Assembly: GCA_904502025.1 (NCBI GenBank)
Contig: CAJGDJ010000043.1
Span: 1-14,090 of the forward strand
Length of the DNA stretch: 14,090 bases
Direction: 5' to 3'
Source of the DNA: an uncultured Muribaculaceae bacterium
GTDB lineage: Bacteria > Bacteroidota > Bacteroidia > Bacteroidales > Muribaculaceae
Below the pieces are notes generated by a model, which did not search any database, was not told the DNA's origin, and worked only from the letters and a program-made list of their open reading frames with translations. Below, piece after piece: positions 1 through 7,285 of this stretch. How positions within the stretch are numbered: the first letter of the stretch is position 1; each line of letters begins with the position of its first letter. The position numbers were made by a program, and so were the translations under genes.

Positions 1-8
1 GTCTCCTT
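1..8 (-). promoter_or_regulatory. Shine-Dalgarno-like AAGGAGAC facing out of the window
   Basis: Read on the minus strand, the last bases before the left edge are an A-run followed by AAGGAGAC. Such a strong purine-rich site is rare in this window, where most starts have no Shine-Dalgarno sequence. It suggests that a minus-strand gene starts within a few bases left of position 1. The start codon itself is not visible, so this is inference. Confidence 0.45.
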
Positions 9-45
9 TTTTTGTATTGCTTGTTTCTCTACAAATTCACTCTTT

Positions 46-60
46 GGGGCTACGCGCCCC
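46..60 (-). promoter_or_regulatory. GC-rich hairpin in a leader region
   Basis: GGGGC (46-50) pairs with GCCCC (56-60) around a five-base loop, inside otherwise very AT-rich DNA. There is no T-run directly after it on either strand, so it does not look like an intrinsic terminator. It lies between a mini-ORF and an AGGAG on the minus strand, which fits a leader RNA element that modulates expression of the next gene. That role is inference. Confidence 0.45.
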
Positions 61-91
61 AGCCGTTTGGCAAACCTGCGGTGTTTTTCAT
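50..91 (-). CDS. 13-codon mini-ORF, candidate leader peptide
   Basis: An ATG at 91 opens a short frame encoding MKNTAGLPNGWGA and stops with TAG at 50-52, inside the loop of the hairpin at 46-60. The final codons form the 3' part of the hairpin stem, so a ribosome reaching the stop would melt it. A weak -7-like box (7 of 8 matches to TAnnTTTG) lies at 110-117 on the same strand. I do not recognise the peptide. The layout of short ORF, overlapping hairpin and AGGAG 40 bases further resembles a translational leader, but a 13-codon ORF can arise by chance. Confidence 0.3.
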   Translation of the reverse strand: MKNTAGLPNGWGA

Positions 92-140
92 ATTATTATT
101 TTTTTACCGCAAATTTTGCACTTCGATTTTGAATGTACAT

Positions 141-174
141 AAAAAAGAGAAGCCTATAATAATTAAGGCTTCTC
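141..174 (-). terminator. Intrinsic terminator of the parA-mltD operon
   Basis: GAGAAGCC (147-154) and GGCTTCTC (167-174) form a perfect 8-bp stem, extended by a T-A pair, with a short AT loop. On the minus strand the stem is followed by a run of six T (141-146 in plus coordinates). It sits about 20 bases after the stop of the lytic transglycosylase gene and closes the four-gene minus-strand operon. Confidence 0.9.
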
Positions 175-194
175 AAGGATATTGCGTATAATCG

Positions 195-1958
195 TTATTT
201 TCTTTTTTTAGAAGATTTCTTTGACTTAGAACTTTTTGATGATTTGGAGCTTTTTTTGCTTGACGGAATTTTTAATTTATCTCCCGGGTGGATTTTATCA
301 TCACTTTTCTTTATTTTGTTGGCTTTTTTAAGTTCATCTACAGTAACTCCATATTTACGAGCAATACGTTCAAGGCTTTCTCCACTTTTTACAGTGTGAT
401 TTTTTGCTTTAGTTGATTTTGTATTGGCTTGATTTTTATTGGTTGCTTTATAGTCCTTTTTATTATGATTTTTGCTTTCAACTTTGCGTTTTGATGTAGT
501 TGATTCCTTGCTATTTGCGATGTCGTTATTGCGAGAAATTTGAGCGTTATCATCGGCAAGAACTTTTTTGTAGATAGTTATTTTAAGTTTTTGTCCACGA
601 TTTATAGTATTGCCCGACAGATTATTCTCTTTTTTAATGCGAGAAATGTTTGTGCCATATTTGCTTGCAATGGATTTGAGTGTCTCGCCACGACGCACTT
701 CATGAATAATAATTTCTTCCTTTGAAGTATAGACATTGTTGTTCTCATTTGGCTTGACTTGATATGAACTTGAAGCGACGGCAACGTTTGATTGAACACT
801 ATCATTATGAGTTGATTCGGGAGTTTCAATATAATTGTTGCTTGTTGATTCATAACGACTCACTCCCGGTTCGGCAGTTTCACGTAAAGCATAGTTCTCT
901 TCTTCATATTGACCTATTGTTTGTTCGCTCATAAGGTAGCTATATACCTGTTTTGAAGGGAGAATGAGAACAAAAGGTTTGTAGCTTGTTCCCGGGATTA
1001 TGTTTTTTCGATATTGAGGGTTGAGAGTTTCAAGAGCATCGATGCTTAGGTCAATAACCTCGGCAATTTGATTAAAATGTAAACGACGAGTGATGTGAAC
1101 GGTGTCAGTTAATAACGGTTTTTTAGCAAGAGCAGCACTGATGCCATGTTCGTTGTGATAATTCATGACGTATGCTGCAGCAATAAATGCTGGAACATAT
1201 CCACGTGTTTCTTTTGGAAGATAGTTGTATATTTCCCAATAATCTTTCTCCCCACCTCCTGAACGACGAATTGCTTTGTTTACGTTGCCGGGACCGCAGT
1301 TGTATGCTGCAATAGCTAAAGACCAATCGCCATACGTTTTATATAAACTTTTCAAAAATTCGGCTGCTTTTTGTGATGCTTTGTAGGTGTCGCGACGTTC
1401 ATCTACGAGGGTATTTATCTCAAGTCCCATGCCTCGACCTGTAGATAGAATAAATTGCCATAATCCGGCAGCACCGGCAGGAGATACGGCATTTGGATTG
1501 AGAGCTGATTCAATAATAGGAAGGTATTTTAATTCAAGAGGCATACCTTCTTTGGCTAAAGCTTCTTCAAAAATTGGTTCATAATATAGCCACATTCCAA
1601 GCATTCGTTCCACAAGGTCGCGACGACGATTAGTGTATAGCTCAATGTAACTTTTTACAATGCTGTTAAAAGGTAATTCAATCTCAAATCCTTTCTCATT
1701 TTGGAGGCGTTGAAGACGTTCGATATATACTTTATCGCTTGGATTGGCGTTTATTTTACTTTCTTTGGATTCAATTAAATCGGTATAATTTTGCAAATAC
1801 CAATTTTTTTGTAATTCTTCGTAGTCGGTTTCAAAACTTGTAGGAGGTACAATGTCATTGTCCTTAATCGAGTCTCGAATACTATTGATTGACGGAGCTG
1901 CTGATGCTATGATTGCTCCACATGAAATAATTAGGCTTAATAGAATTTTTTTCATCAT
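195..1958 (-). CDS. mltD: LysM-containing lytic transglycosylase (MltD-like)
   Basis: Predicted murein lytic transglycosylase, which cleaves the MurNAc-GlcNAc bond of peptidoglycan in the periplasm or at the outer membrane. The 587-residue protein starts with a signal peptide (about 1-20, MMKKILLSLI followed by a small-residue cleavage region). An SLT domain follows at about 130-270. The catalytic glutamate is probably Glu150 in the IIESALNP motif, with GAAGLWQF and AYNCGPGNV further on. Two LysM peptidoglycan-binding repeats lie at about 418-462 (HEVRRGETLKSIASKYG) and 520-565 (HTVKSGESLERIARKYG), joined by an Asn/Ser/Lys-rich linker. The last 20 residues are almost only Ser and Lys, an unusually basic tail that could bind anionic wall polymers (inference). 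It is the last gene of the parA-parB-DUF5683 operon, 15 bases after the previous stop. The gene symbol reflects domain architecture, not proven orthology. Confidence 0.93.
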   Translation of the reverse strand: MMKKILLSLIISCGAIIASAAPSINSIRDSIKDNDIVPPTSFETDYEELQKNWYLQNYTDLIESKESKINANPSDKVYIERLQRLQNEKGFEIELPFNSIVKSYIELYTNRRRDLVERMLGMWLYYEPIFEEALAKEGMPLELKYLPIIESALNPNAVSPAGAAGLWQFILSTGRGMGLEINTLVDERRDTYKASQKAAEFLKSLYKTYGDWSLAIAAYNCGPGNVNKAIRRSGGGEKDYWEIYNYLPKETRGYVPAFIAAAYVMNYHNEHGISAALAKKPLLTDTVHITRRLHFNQIAEVIDLSIDALETLNPQYRKNIIPGTSYKPFVLILPSKQVYSYLMSEQTIGQYEEENYALRETAEPGVSRYESTSNNYIETPESTHNDSVQSNVAVASSSYQVKPNENNNVYTSKEEIIIHEVRRGETLKSIASKYGTNISRIKKENNLSGNTINRGQKLKITIYKKVLADDNAQISRNNDIANSKESTTSKRKVESKNHNKKDYKATNKNQANTKSTKAKNHTVKSGESLERIARKYGVTVDELKKANKIKKSDDKIHPGDKLKIPSSKKSSKSSKSSKSKKSSKKRK

Positions 1959-1973
1959 TTAGGCAGGAGAGAG

Positions 1974-2795
1974 TTAAAAATTAATTGCCCACTGAACCCC
2001 TACTGAGGGTAGCTTTTCGTGGGTGTCGTGAAATACGGCAGGAGCTACATCAATAGATAAATCGGAACTTATATCGAAATGTGATAATGACGCATCAACG
2101 TATGCGTCAACCATCGCAATTAGATATACTCCTACCATAGATATAATACATAGGTCGCGGTTGCGACGATAATAATCTTTTCGTGATTTTAACACACTTG
2201 TTAGCCATGTTTTATCAAGGCTCGATTCTTGGGTGTTATTTGGAAAGAAGTCCATATAGCTATTAGTTGTAGGATCGGTATCCATAATGTCGCTATATGC
2301 TCTGGAATAATCTTTTAGCATACCATTGTTCCATGTTGTAGCGTATGCAAGTCCCATATATCCACCCACTACAATTGGAAGTTTCCAATATCTGCGATTG
2401 TATATTTGTCCAAGACCGGGAAATAATGCCGATAACCAAACCGCTTTAGTGGGATTGGGGCTGAATTCAACTTCACGTTTTTCCCATTCGTCAATAATTG
2501 AATCGGGATAAGAGGAGTTCATAACTAAAATAGTAGAATCAATAAGTTCATTATTTAATGAATCAAGAGCAAATAATACACTATCATCGTCATATAACAA
2601 CCACTCTTGAGTATAAACTGAATCAATATTTCCGCCTATCTTATATTGTTGAGGAGTGTCCTTTTTGGCCGGCAAACGAGGGGAATTAGAAAAAACGTTA
2701 AAAGTTGCCAACAACACAAAAATCATTGTGCTGATGACCACTTTTAGTGCATTTCTATTATTTTCGCTTTGTTTGGCTTTTTGACGCTTTATCAT
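1974..2795 (-). CDS. DUF5683 family membrane protein
   Basis: Protein of unknown function from the DUF5683 family, common in Bacteroidota directly after parAB. With the ATG at 2795 it has 273 residues. It has a hydrophobic N-terminal segment (about 17-37) acting as signal anchor, then an acidic Asp/Ser-rich stretch. The family core follows, with SALFPGLGQIYNRRYWK at about 123-139, a hydrophobic stretch after it, and another membrane segment at about 216-234. The frame is open upstream to a TTG at 2840, but the extra residues are encoded by a 10-bp inverted repeat in the parB-DUF5683 spacer, so the ATG start is preferred. It lies between parB and the LysM transglycosylase, which suggests an envelope role. 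No enzymatic motif is visible. Confidence 0.85.
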   Translation of the reverse strand: MIKRQKAKQSENNRNALKVVISTMIFVLLATFNVFSNSPRLPAKKDTPQQYKIGGNIDSVYTQEWLLYDDDSVLFALDSLNNELIDSTILVMNSSYPDSIIDEWEKREVEFSPNPTKAVWLSALFPGLGQIYNRRYWKLPIVVGGYMGLAYATTWNNGMLKDYSRAYSDIMDTDPTTNSYMDFFPNNTQESSLDKTWLTSVLKSRKDYYRRNRDLCIISMVGVYLIAMVDAYVDASLSHFDISSDLSIDVAPAVFHDTHEKLPSVGVQWAINF

Positions 2796-2805
2796 TGTTA
2801 ATCTG

Positions 2806-2840
2806 TTGGCTAATAGTAAAATATGTTTAATATTAGCCAA
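2806..2840 (-). repeat. 10-bp inverted repeat in the parB-DUF5683 spacer
   Basis: TTGGCTAATA (2806-2815) and TATTAGCCAA (2831-2840) are perfect inverted repeats with a 15-base loop. They fill most of the spacer between the parB stop (2856) and the preferred DUF5683 start (2795). No T-run follows on the minus strand, so it is not a classical terminator. It could be an mRNA processing or stability hairpin that sets a different expression level for the distal genes (inference). Confidence 0.6.
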
Positions 2841-2855
2841 AGGGTATGCTGGGTT

Positions 2856-3755
2856 TTAGTTCTCTTTAAGTTTTAATGCGTCAAAGATAGTAATTAATCT
2901 CTCAAGTTCATCTTCATTTTTGAAAGGAAATGTTATTTTTCCTTTACCATTGTTATCGCATGAGAATTGCACTTGGGTTTTGAATGTAGTAGATAAGTGT
3001 TTCTTAAGAATATCAAAATCACTTGATGTATATCGGTTTTTAGATGGTTTTTCAACTTCACCTTTTTTGTTATTGCTATCCTCTTGATTATATGCACGAG
3101 CAAGTTCCTCTACTTTACGAACGGATAATCCATTTTTGATTATCTCGTTGTAAAGTTTTAGTTGTAGCGATGGCTTTTCGATTGATAATAATGCACGAGC
3201 ATGTCCCATATCTACACGTTTATCGCGAAGCCCTAATTGCACTTCGGCAGGAAGTTTGAGTAATCGAAGGAAATTAGCAATCGTAGCACGTTTTTTGCCG
3301 ATGCGTTCACTCAATCGTTCTTGAGTAAGATTGTATTGGTCAATAAGTTTTTTGAATGTGAGGGCAATTTCGATGGCATTGAGATCTTCACGTTGAATAT
3401 TTTCAATCAATGCCATTTCGGTCAATTCGGTATCGTTGACAGAGCGAATATATGCAGGAACAGAAGTCAATCCGGCACGTAATGCAGCACGATAACGTCG
3501 CTCGCCGGCAATGATTTGATAAGAATTTGGTCCCATTTTTCGTAACGACAATGGTTGAATGATGCCAAGTTCCTTGATTGAAGATGCAAGCTCGTCAAGA
3601 GCATTTTCATCAAATGTTGTGCGAGGTTGGTCGGGGTTGGGGGTTATTTGTGAAAGCTCAATGTCATTAATGGCCGATGAACCACGAGCTGGAACATCGT
3701 CCATTGAAATAAGAGAGTCAAGACCTCTTCCAAGAGCATTGCGTTTTACAGCCAT
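2856..3755 (-). CDS. parB: ParB/Spo0J chromosome partitioning protein
   Basis: Centromere-binding CTPase that loads on parS sites, spreads as a clamp and works with ParA to segregate replication origins. The 299-residue protein has the ParA-contacting N-terminal patch (LGRGLDSLI, 8-16). The CTP-binding boxes GERRYRAA (84-91) and ENIQRED (118-124) follow. A helix-turn-helix lies at about 145-165 (ERIGKKRATIANFLRLL), then VDMGHARALL (181-190). A charged linker leads to a C-terminal dimerisation domain (about 245-299). Length is normal for the chromosomal family. It follows parA by 34 bases on the same strand. No canonical parS 16-mer was noticed in the window. Confidence 0.96.
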   Translation of the reverse strand: MAVKRNALGRGLDSLISMDDVPARGSSAINDIELSQITPNPDQPRTTFDENALDELASSIKELGIIQPLSLRKMGPNSYQIIAGERRYRAALRAGLTSVPAYIRSVNDTELTEMALIENIQREDLNAIEIALTFKKLIDQYNLTQERLSERIGKKRATIANFLRLLKLPAEVQLGLRDKRVDMGHARALLSIEKPSLQLKLYNEIIKNGLSVRKVEELARAYNQEDSNNKKGEVEKPSKNRYTSSDFDILKKHLSTTFKTQVQFSCDNNGKGKITFPFKNEDELERLITIFDALKLKEN

Positions 3756-3789
3756 AATTTAAGATGTTTTATGTATTAGTGTTAAACGT

Positions 3790-4563
3790 TTAAGCGTGTC
3801 GTTTGTGCTTTGCAATAATTTCTTTTGCAAGCATAATGTGACTCGTAGCTCCACGACTTGAGGGGTCATAAAGTATAGCAGGAAGCCCATGACTTGGAGC
3901 CTCGCTCAATCTGATGTTGCGTGGAATAACTGTGTTGAATACCATATTGCCAAAATGACCCTTTAGTTCTTCAAAAATTTGATTAGCTAATCGTAAACGG
4001 GCATCATACATGGTTAAAAGAAATCCCTCAATTTCGAGCGTGGGATTAAGTTTTGATTTGATGATGCGAATGGTATTAAGAAGTTTGCTAATCCCTTCAA
4101 GGGCAAAATATTCGGCTTGAACAGGAATTATAACCGAGTCGGCAGCAGAGAGTGCATTTACAGTTATTAGCCCTAAAGAAGGAGAACAGTCGATGATAAT
4201 ATAGTCATAGTCCTCTTTTATTGGTTCTAATAGGTTGGCTAATACTTTCTCACGATTTTGTTTGTCAACTAATTCAAGCTCGGCACCGGCGAGGTCAATG
4301 CGAGAACCTACTAAATCAAGTCCTTTTACACAAGTATGAACTTGTGAGCCATTAATGGGGTAGTCATCTACAAGGCATTCGTATATTGACGAAGTCATGG
4401 ATTTAGGATCGATTCCGTATCCTGATGTAGCATTTGCTTGAGGATCGGCATCAATGATTAGCACGCGTTTGCCTTCATTGGCAAGTGATGCCGATAGATT
4501 TATTGTTGTTGTGGTTTTTCCTACACCACCTTTTTGGTTTGCTATAGCAATGATTTTACTCAT
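3790..4563 (-). CDS. parA: ParA/Soj chromosome partitioning ATPase
   Basis: Walker-type ATPase that binds DNA non-specifically when ATP-bound and dimeric, forming the gradient along which ParB-parS complexes move. The 257-residue protein has the deviant Walker A motif KGGVGKTT (11-18) with its signature lysine, DADPQANAT (38-46) and the Walker B region IIIDCSPS (122-129). The conserved block TVIPRNIRLSEAPSHG (211-226) contributes to DNA contact in relatives. There is no N-terminal helix-turn-helix, so it is the small chromosomal (Soj-like) type rather than a plasmid P1-type ParA. It is the first gene of the minus-strand operon and is divergent from the VTC operon. Confidence 0.97.
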   Translation of the reverse strand: MSKIIAIANQKGGVGKTTTTINLSASLANEGKRVLIIDADPQANATSGYGIDPKSMTSSIYECLVDDYPINGSQVHTCVKGLDLVGSRIDLAGAELELVDKQNREKVLANLLEPIKEDYDYIIIDCSPSLGLITVNALSAADSVIIPVQAEYFALEGISKLLNTIRIIKSKLNPTLEIEGFLLTMYDARLRLANQIFEELKGHFGNMVFNTVIPRNIRLSEAPSHGLPAILYDPSSRGATSHIMLAKEIIAKHKRHA

Positions 4564-4593
4564 AATTTATCAAAATGATATAGTTTTGCAATG

Positions 4594-4601
4594 CAAAGTA
4601 A
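4594..4601 (-). promoter_or_regulatory. Weak candidate -7 element for the parA operon
   Basis: On the minus strand this reads TTACTTTG, seven of eight matches to the Bacteroidota -7 consensus TAnnTTTG, 30 bases upstream of the parA ATG. I see no good TTTG at the expected -33 distance, so this is tentative. Confidence 0.35.
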
Positions 4602-4648
4602 TTACATTTTTCTTACAAGGACATTACCTATTATTCGCAAATTGACAG

Positions 4649-4682
4649 AATTGTTGATAACTGATGATAATTGTTGATAACT
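4649..4682. repeat. Three DnaA-box-like repeats at exact 10-bp spacing
   Basis: TGTTGATAA at 4652-4660, TGATGATAA at 4662-4670 and TGTTGATAA at 4672-4680 repeat every 10 bp. The outer two lie in a perfect 14-bp direct repeat (4649-4662 and 4669-4682). On the minus strand the units read TTATCAACA, TTATCATCA and TTATCAACA. The outer ones differ at one position from the DnaA box TTATCCACA. The 10-bp period puts all units on the same face of the helix. They could be an operator for parAB or DnaA sites; neither is proven. Confidence 0.6.
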
Positions 4683-4688
4683 ATATGG

Positions 4689-4735
4689 AATAGGAGTGGA
4701 ATATAGCTATTTTTGACAAATAGGAATAAATAGGA
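4689..4735. repeat. AATAGGA repeats in helical phase
   Basis: AATAGGA occurs at 4689-4695, 4719-4725 and 4729-4735, so the copies are offset by 30 and 10 bp. The last two lie in an 8-bp direct repeat (AAATAGGA at 4718 and 4728). Together with the TGTTGATAA group just before, this gives the parA-VTC spacer an iteron-like character. The motif is short and AT-rich, so chance cannot be excluded. Confidence 0.4.
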
Positions 4736-4758
4736 TTATTTGAGGCAATTCGTAGAAT

Positions 4759-4770
4759 AAAAGGCCTTTT
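4759..4770. repeat. 12-bp perfect palindrome AAAAGGCCTTTT
   Basis: A perfect 12-bp palindrome lies 22 bp upstream of the -33 box of the VTC operon promoter. It has no loop, so it is more likely a dimeric protein binding site than an RNA hairpin. No regulator can be named. Confidence 0.4.
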
Positions 4771-4792
4771 TTGTATATATATTTAACGCATA

Positions 4793-4824
4793 TTTGTGAT
4801 ATAATAGGTATTTTAGTACTTTTG
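4793..4824 (+). promoter_or_regulatory. Canonical Bacteroidota promoter of the VTC operon
   Basis: TTTG at 4793-4796 and TACTTTTG at 4817-4824 match the -33 and -7 elements (TTTG, TAnnTTTG) with a 20-bp spacer, the preferred distance. The -7 box ends 28 bases before the VTC start codon. No Shine-Dalgarno sequence precedes the gene, as usual in the phylum. Confidence 0.8.
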
Positions 4825-4852
4825 TAAAAGTAAAATATACCTTAAAATTATC

Positions 4853-5596
4853 ATGAATGATTTGTTGTTGAATTTTGACCCAATTTCGTTAGATGAAATG
4901 AGTGGAATAAAATTGATGAATCGCACCGACACGAAATTTATTACAACAGTGGCGCGATTGGAAGAACTTTTGGTCAAAACTCAAGAACAGTATTTTGTGC
5001 AAGAGATTGAGGGATTGCGTAATATGCCATATTTTACACGTTATTTTGACACTCCGGAATGTAAGATGTATGTGTCGCACCAAAATGGGAAAAAAACACG
5101 TCAAAAAGTGCGTGTTCGCAGTTATGAGCAATCAGGATTGGCATTTGTGGAGGTAAAAAATAAAAACAATCATGGACGCACCAAGAAAAAGCGCATCTCG
5201 TTAGAGCATAAAGATGTGAATCAAGAAAGTTATAACGAATTTTTAAGTCAACATCTTAATTATAACCCGGAAATATTATTAGCTCAAATAGAAAATAATT
5301 TTAATCGCATCACACTTGTCAATAAACAAAAAACCGAACGTTTAACCATTGATACTGCATTAAATTTTAATAATATTGTTACTGGAAACAAATTGGCATT
5401 AAATCAGTTGGTTATAATAGAGTTAAAACGTGATGGGAACGTGTATTCTCCAATTCGTGACATTATGCGTGATTTACATATTCAACCACAAGGGTTTAGT
5501 AAATATTGTATGGGTATGGCGTTGACAAATGAAGCGTTGAAGCGAAATCGATTAAAAGAACGATTGATGCTCCTTGAAAAAATGAAAATAATTTAA
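4853..5596 (+). CDS. VTC-domain (polyphosphate polymerase-like) protein
   Basis: Member of the VTC domain family, related to the catalytic tunnel domain of the yeast Vtc4 polyphosphate polymerase. Bacterial members are assumed to act on polyphosphate or other triphosphates, but few are tested. The 247-residue soluble protein shows family landmarks in order: NRTDTKF (23-29), YFDTPECKMY (64-73), basic strand VRVRSY (86-91), FVEVK with Glu100, R109 and the KKKR block (111-114), ERLTIDTAL (162-170), VIIELKRD with Glu190 (187-194) and FSKYCMG (215-221). These are the acidic metal-binding and basic phosphate-lining residues expected for the tunnel fold. It is first in an operon with DUF4956 (19 bases apart), a pairing common in bacteria, suggesting a membrane-coupled complex (inference). 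Confidence 0.88.
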   Translation: MNDLLLNFDPISLDEMSGIKLMNRTDTKFITTVARLEELLVKTQEQYFVQEIEGLRNMPYFTRYFDTPECKMYVSHQNGKKTRQKVRVRSYEQSGLAFVEVKNKNNHGRTKKKRISLEHKDVNQESYNEFLSQHLNYNPEILLAQIENNFNRITLVNKQKTERLTIDTALNFNNIVTGNKLALNQLVIIELKRDGNVYSPIRDIMRDLHIQPQGFSKYCMGMALTNEALKRNRLKERLMLLEKMKII

Positions 5597-5615
5597 TAAT
5601 AAAATTGATTGATAA

Positions 5616-6350
5616 ATGGAAGAACTGGAACAAATTATGACAGGAGATACAATCCAATCGGTGCAAGCGACAATGGAAAGTATTATGTTTATGGGAACAC
5701 CTCTTGTTAATTTAACCGACTTTTGGTTTTTGATTATTCGATGCTTGTTTAATACCGCAATTGTGTGGTTTATCATTCACTTCTTATACCATAAGAAAAG
5801 CCAACGTCGTGATTATTATTTTACATTCATGCTCATTAGTTTGAGTATCTTTTTCTTGATATACTTGCTTGGAAGTGTAAAAATTAAGATAGGTTTTGCT
5901 CTTGGCTTGTTTGCGATATTTGGAATTATTCGTTATCGAACAGAGTCAATGCCGGTGCGTGAAATGACATATTTGTTTGTTATAATTGCGATTTCGGTAA
6001 TTAATGCTCTTGCCGGTCCGGTTAGTTATTTGGAATTAATGGCAACAAATATTATTTTTGTGCTTGTGATATGGCTATGTGAGGGGAATAAATGGATTAA
6101 GCACACAGCGTGTAAAACAGTTCAATATGATAAAATTAATCTTGTAACCCCCGATAAATATGAAGAAATGGTTGCAGATTTAACCAACCGTCTTGGTCTT
6201 AAGATTGTGAAAGTCGAGGTGGGTGCAGTTGATTTTCTCCGAGATATGGCTGTGTTGAAGGTTTATTACAAACCTCTCAATGATGATGTTAATACAATTG
6301 ATGATGTTATAAAATTAAGTCGAGAACAATGGGGACAAAAAGATTCTTAA
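5616..6350 (+). CDS. DUF4956 multi-pass membrane protein
   Basis: Inner-membrane protein of unknown function in family DUF4956. The 244 residues carry hydrophobic segments at about 36-58, 66-88, 93-108, 116-134 and 138-156, followed by a cytoplasmic-looking C-terminal domain of about 85 residues. The most conserved part of the family is visible between the segments: GFALGLFAIFGIIRYRT (93-109) and then PVREMTYLF (113-121). DUF4956 genes repeatedly sit next to VTC-domain genes, so the pair may synthesise or export polyphosphate, or respond to it. That function is inferred from linkage only. Its last 22 bases overlap the start of the next gene, so translation is probably coupled. Confidence 0.87.
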   Translation: MEELEQIMTGDTIQSVQATMESIMFMGTPLVNLTDFWFLIIRCLFNTAIVWFIIHFLYHKKSQRRDYYFTFMLISLSIFFLIYLLGSVKIKIGFALGLFAIFGIIRYRTESMPVREMTYLFVIIAISVINALAGPVSYLELMATNIIFVLVIWLCEGNKWIKHTACKTVQYDKINLVTPDKYEEMVADLTNRLGLKIVKVEVGAVDFLRDMAVLKVYYKPLNDDVNTIDDVIKLSREQWGQKDS

Positions 6351-7213
6351 TATCCGTTTTTTTTGTTGCAATAGTGGCTATGCCATCAATGGCTCAGAGT
6401 GAAATATTAGAAGTAGCAGATAATGATATTTGTGAATTAGGCGTGTGGAATTCTCTGAGCATAGAAAAGAAGATTGGGAAAAGATTTAGTATAGGTATAG
6501 AAGGCGAATTACGCACAGCAGATGCTTTGAATCAAGTTTCTCGCTATTCAATTGGTGCATCTGTTGATTTCAAAGTTTGTCAATATCTAAAAATTGATGC
6601 AGGTTATGTGTATATGGCAGAACCACAAGCAAGAGAAAATAAACTGGAATTAAAAGAATTTGAAGATTTAGATGAAGATGGGGTAACAGATATTACAAAT
6701 TATGAATATAAAACTGATGCTCCTTACATTAGAAATCGTCATCGTGTGAATGTTTCATTGACAGGAAGTGTGAAATTAGGCCGGTTTAAGCTCTCTCTTC
6801 GAGAACGTTGGCAATATACATATCGTCCAGAAACAACAACAGAGAGGGTTGAATATGACATAAGATATCAAAATATGATGGAAGGGTTCTACGAAGATGA
6901 TGAATATTTGTGGCAAATAGAAAGTATGAATCCAGAGAAAAGACAAAAGCAAATAAAAGCAAAGGAATCACATATAGTTCGTTCGCGACTTCAAGTAGAA
7001 TATGATATAAAAGGAGTGCCATTTGAGCCATACGCATCGATTGAAACATATAATGATTTTAAGTTGAGAAAAGTGCGTTATACTATTGGTGGGGATTATA
7101 AGATATCAAAAAAGCATTCGATAGGCTTGTATTACCGATATCAAGACTTCTGTGGAGATGACGAGGGGGAAAGCACCCACATTATAGGATTGGGCTATAA
7201 ATTAAAATTTTAG
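6329..7213 (+). CDS. DUF2490 outer-membrane beta-barrel-like protein
   Basis: Secreted protein resembling DUF2490 family members, probably an outer-membrane beta-barrel. The 294 residues begin with a signal peptide (MGTKRFLISVFFVAIVAMPS, cleavage near SMA-QS at 22-23). The remainder alternates polar and aromatic residues in strand-like blocks and ends in LGYKLKF, with the C-terminal phenylalanine typical of barrel proteins. Residues 113-121 (DLDEDGVTD) look like a calcium-binding loop in a likely surface loop. It overlaps the DUF4956 gene by 22 bases, and its start codon fits that coupling. Arginine codons differ from its neighbours: 8 of 20 are AGA/AGG, against none in the two genes before it. 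This hints at a different origin. Function unknown. Confidence 0.75.
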   Translation: MGTKRFLISVFFVAIVAMPSMAQSEILEVADNDICELGVWNSLSIEKKIGKRFSIGIEGELRTADALNQVSRYSIGASVDFKVCQYLKIDAGYVYMAEPQARENKLELKEFEDLDEDGVTDITNYEYKTDAPYIRNRHRVNVSLTGSVKLGRFKLSLRERWQYTYRPETTTERVEYDIRYQNMMEGFYEDDEYLWQIESMNPEKRQKQIKAKESHIVRSRLQVEYDIKGVPFEPYASIETYNDFKLRKVRYTIGGDYKISKKHSIGLYYRYQDFCGDDEGESTHIIGLGYKLKF

Positions 7214-7248
7214 GAAGTAACAACACTTCATAATGTAAAGGACTTTTT

Positions 7249-7285
7249 GAAATGAGCTTGGCTTTAAGTCGGCTCATTTCTTTTT
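7249..7285 (+). terminator. Intrinsic terminator after the VTC operon
   Basis: GAAATGAGC (7249-7257) and GCTCATTTC (7272-7280) form a perfect 9-bp stem. Inner bases GGCT/AGTC can extend the pairing past a bulge. Five T follow at 7281-7285. It ends the three-gene operon and stands immediately before the surE promoter. Confidence 0.85.

Noticed and set aside
540..725. Open frames antisense to or out of frame with the transglycosylase, parB, parA, queA and fic genes
   Set aside because: They lie wholly within well-supported genes and show no family motifs, signal peptides or start signals of their own.
2796..2840. N-terminal extension of the DUF5683 protein from a TTG start
   Set aside because: The extension is encoded by an inverted repeat, has no start signal, and the ATG at 2795 gives a normal signal-anchor N-terminus.
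3756..4852. parS site near parAB
   Set aside because: No sequence close to the 16-bp consensus TGTTNCACGTGAAACA was noticed in the spacers; the TGTTGATAA repeats are a different motif.
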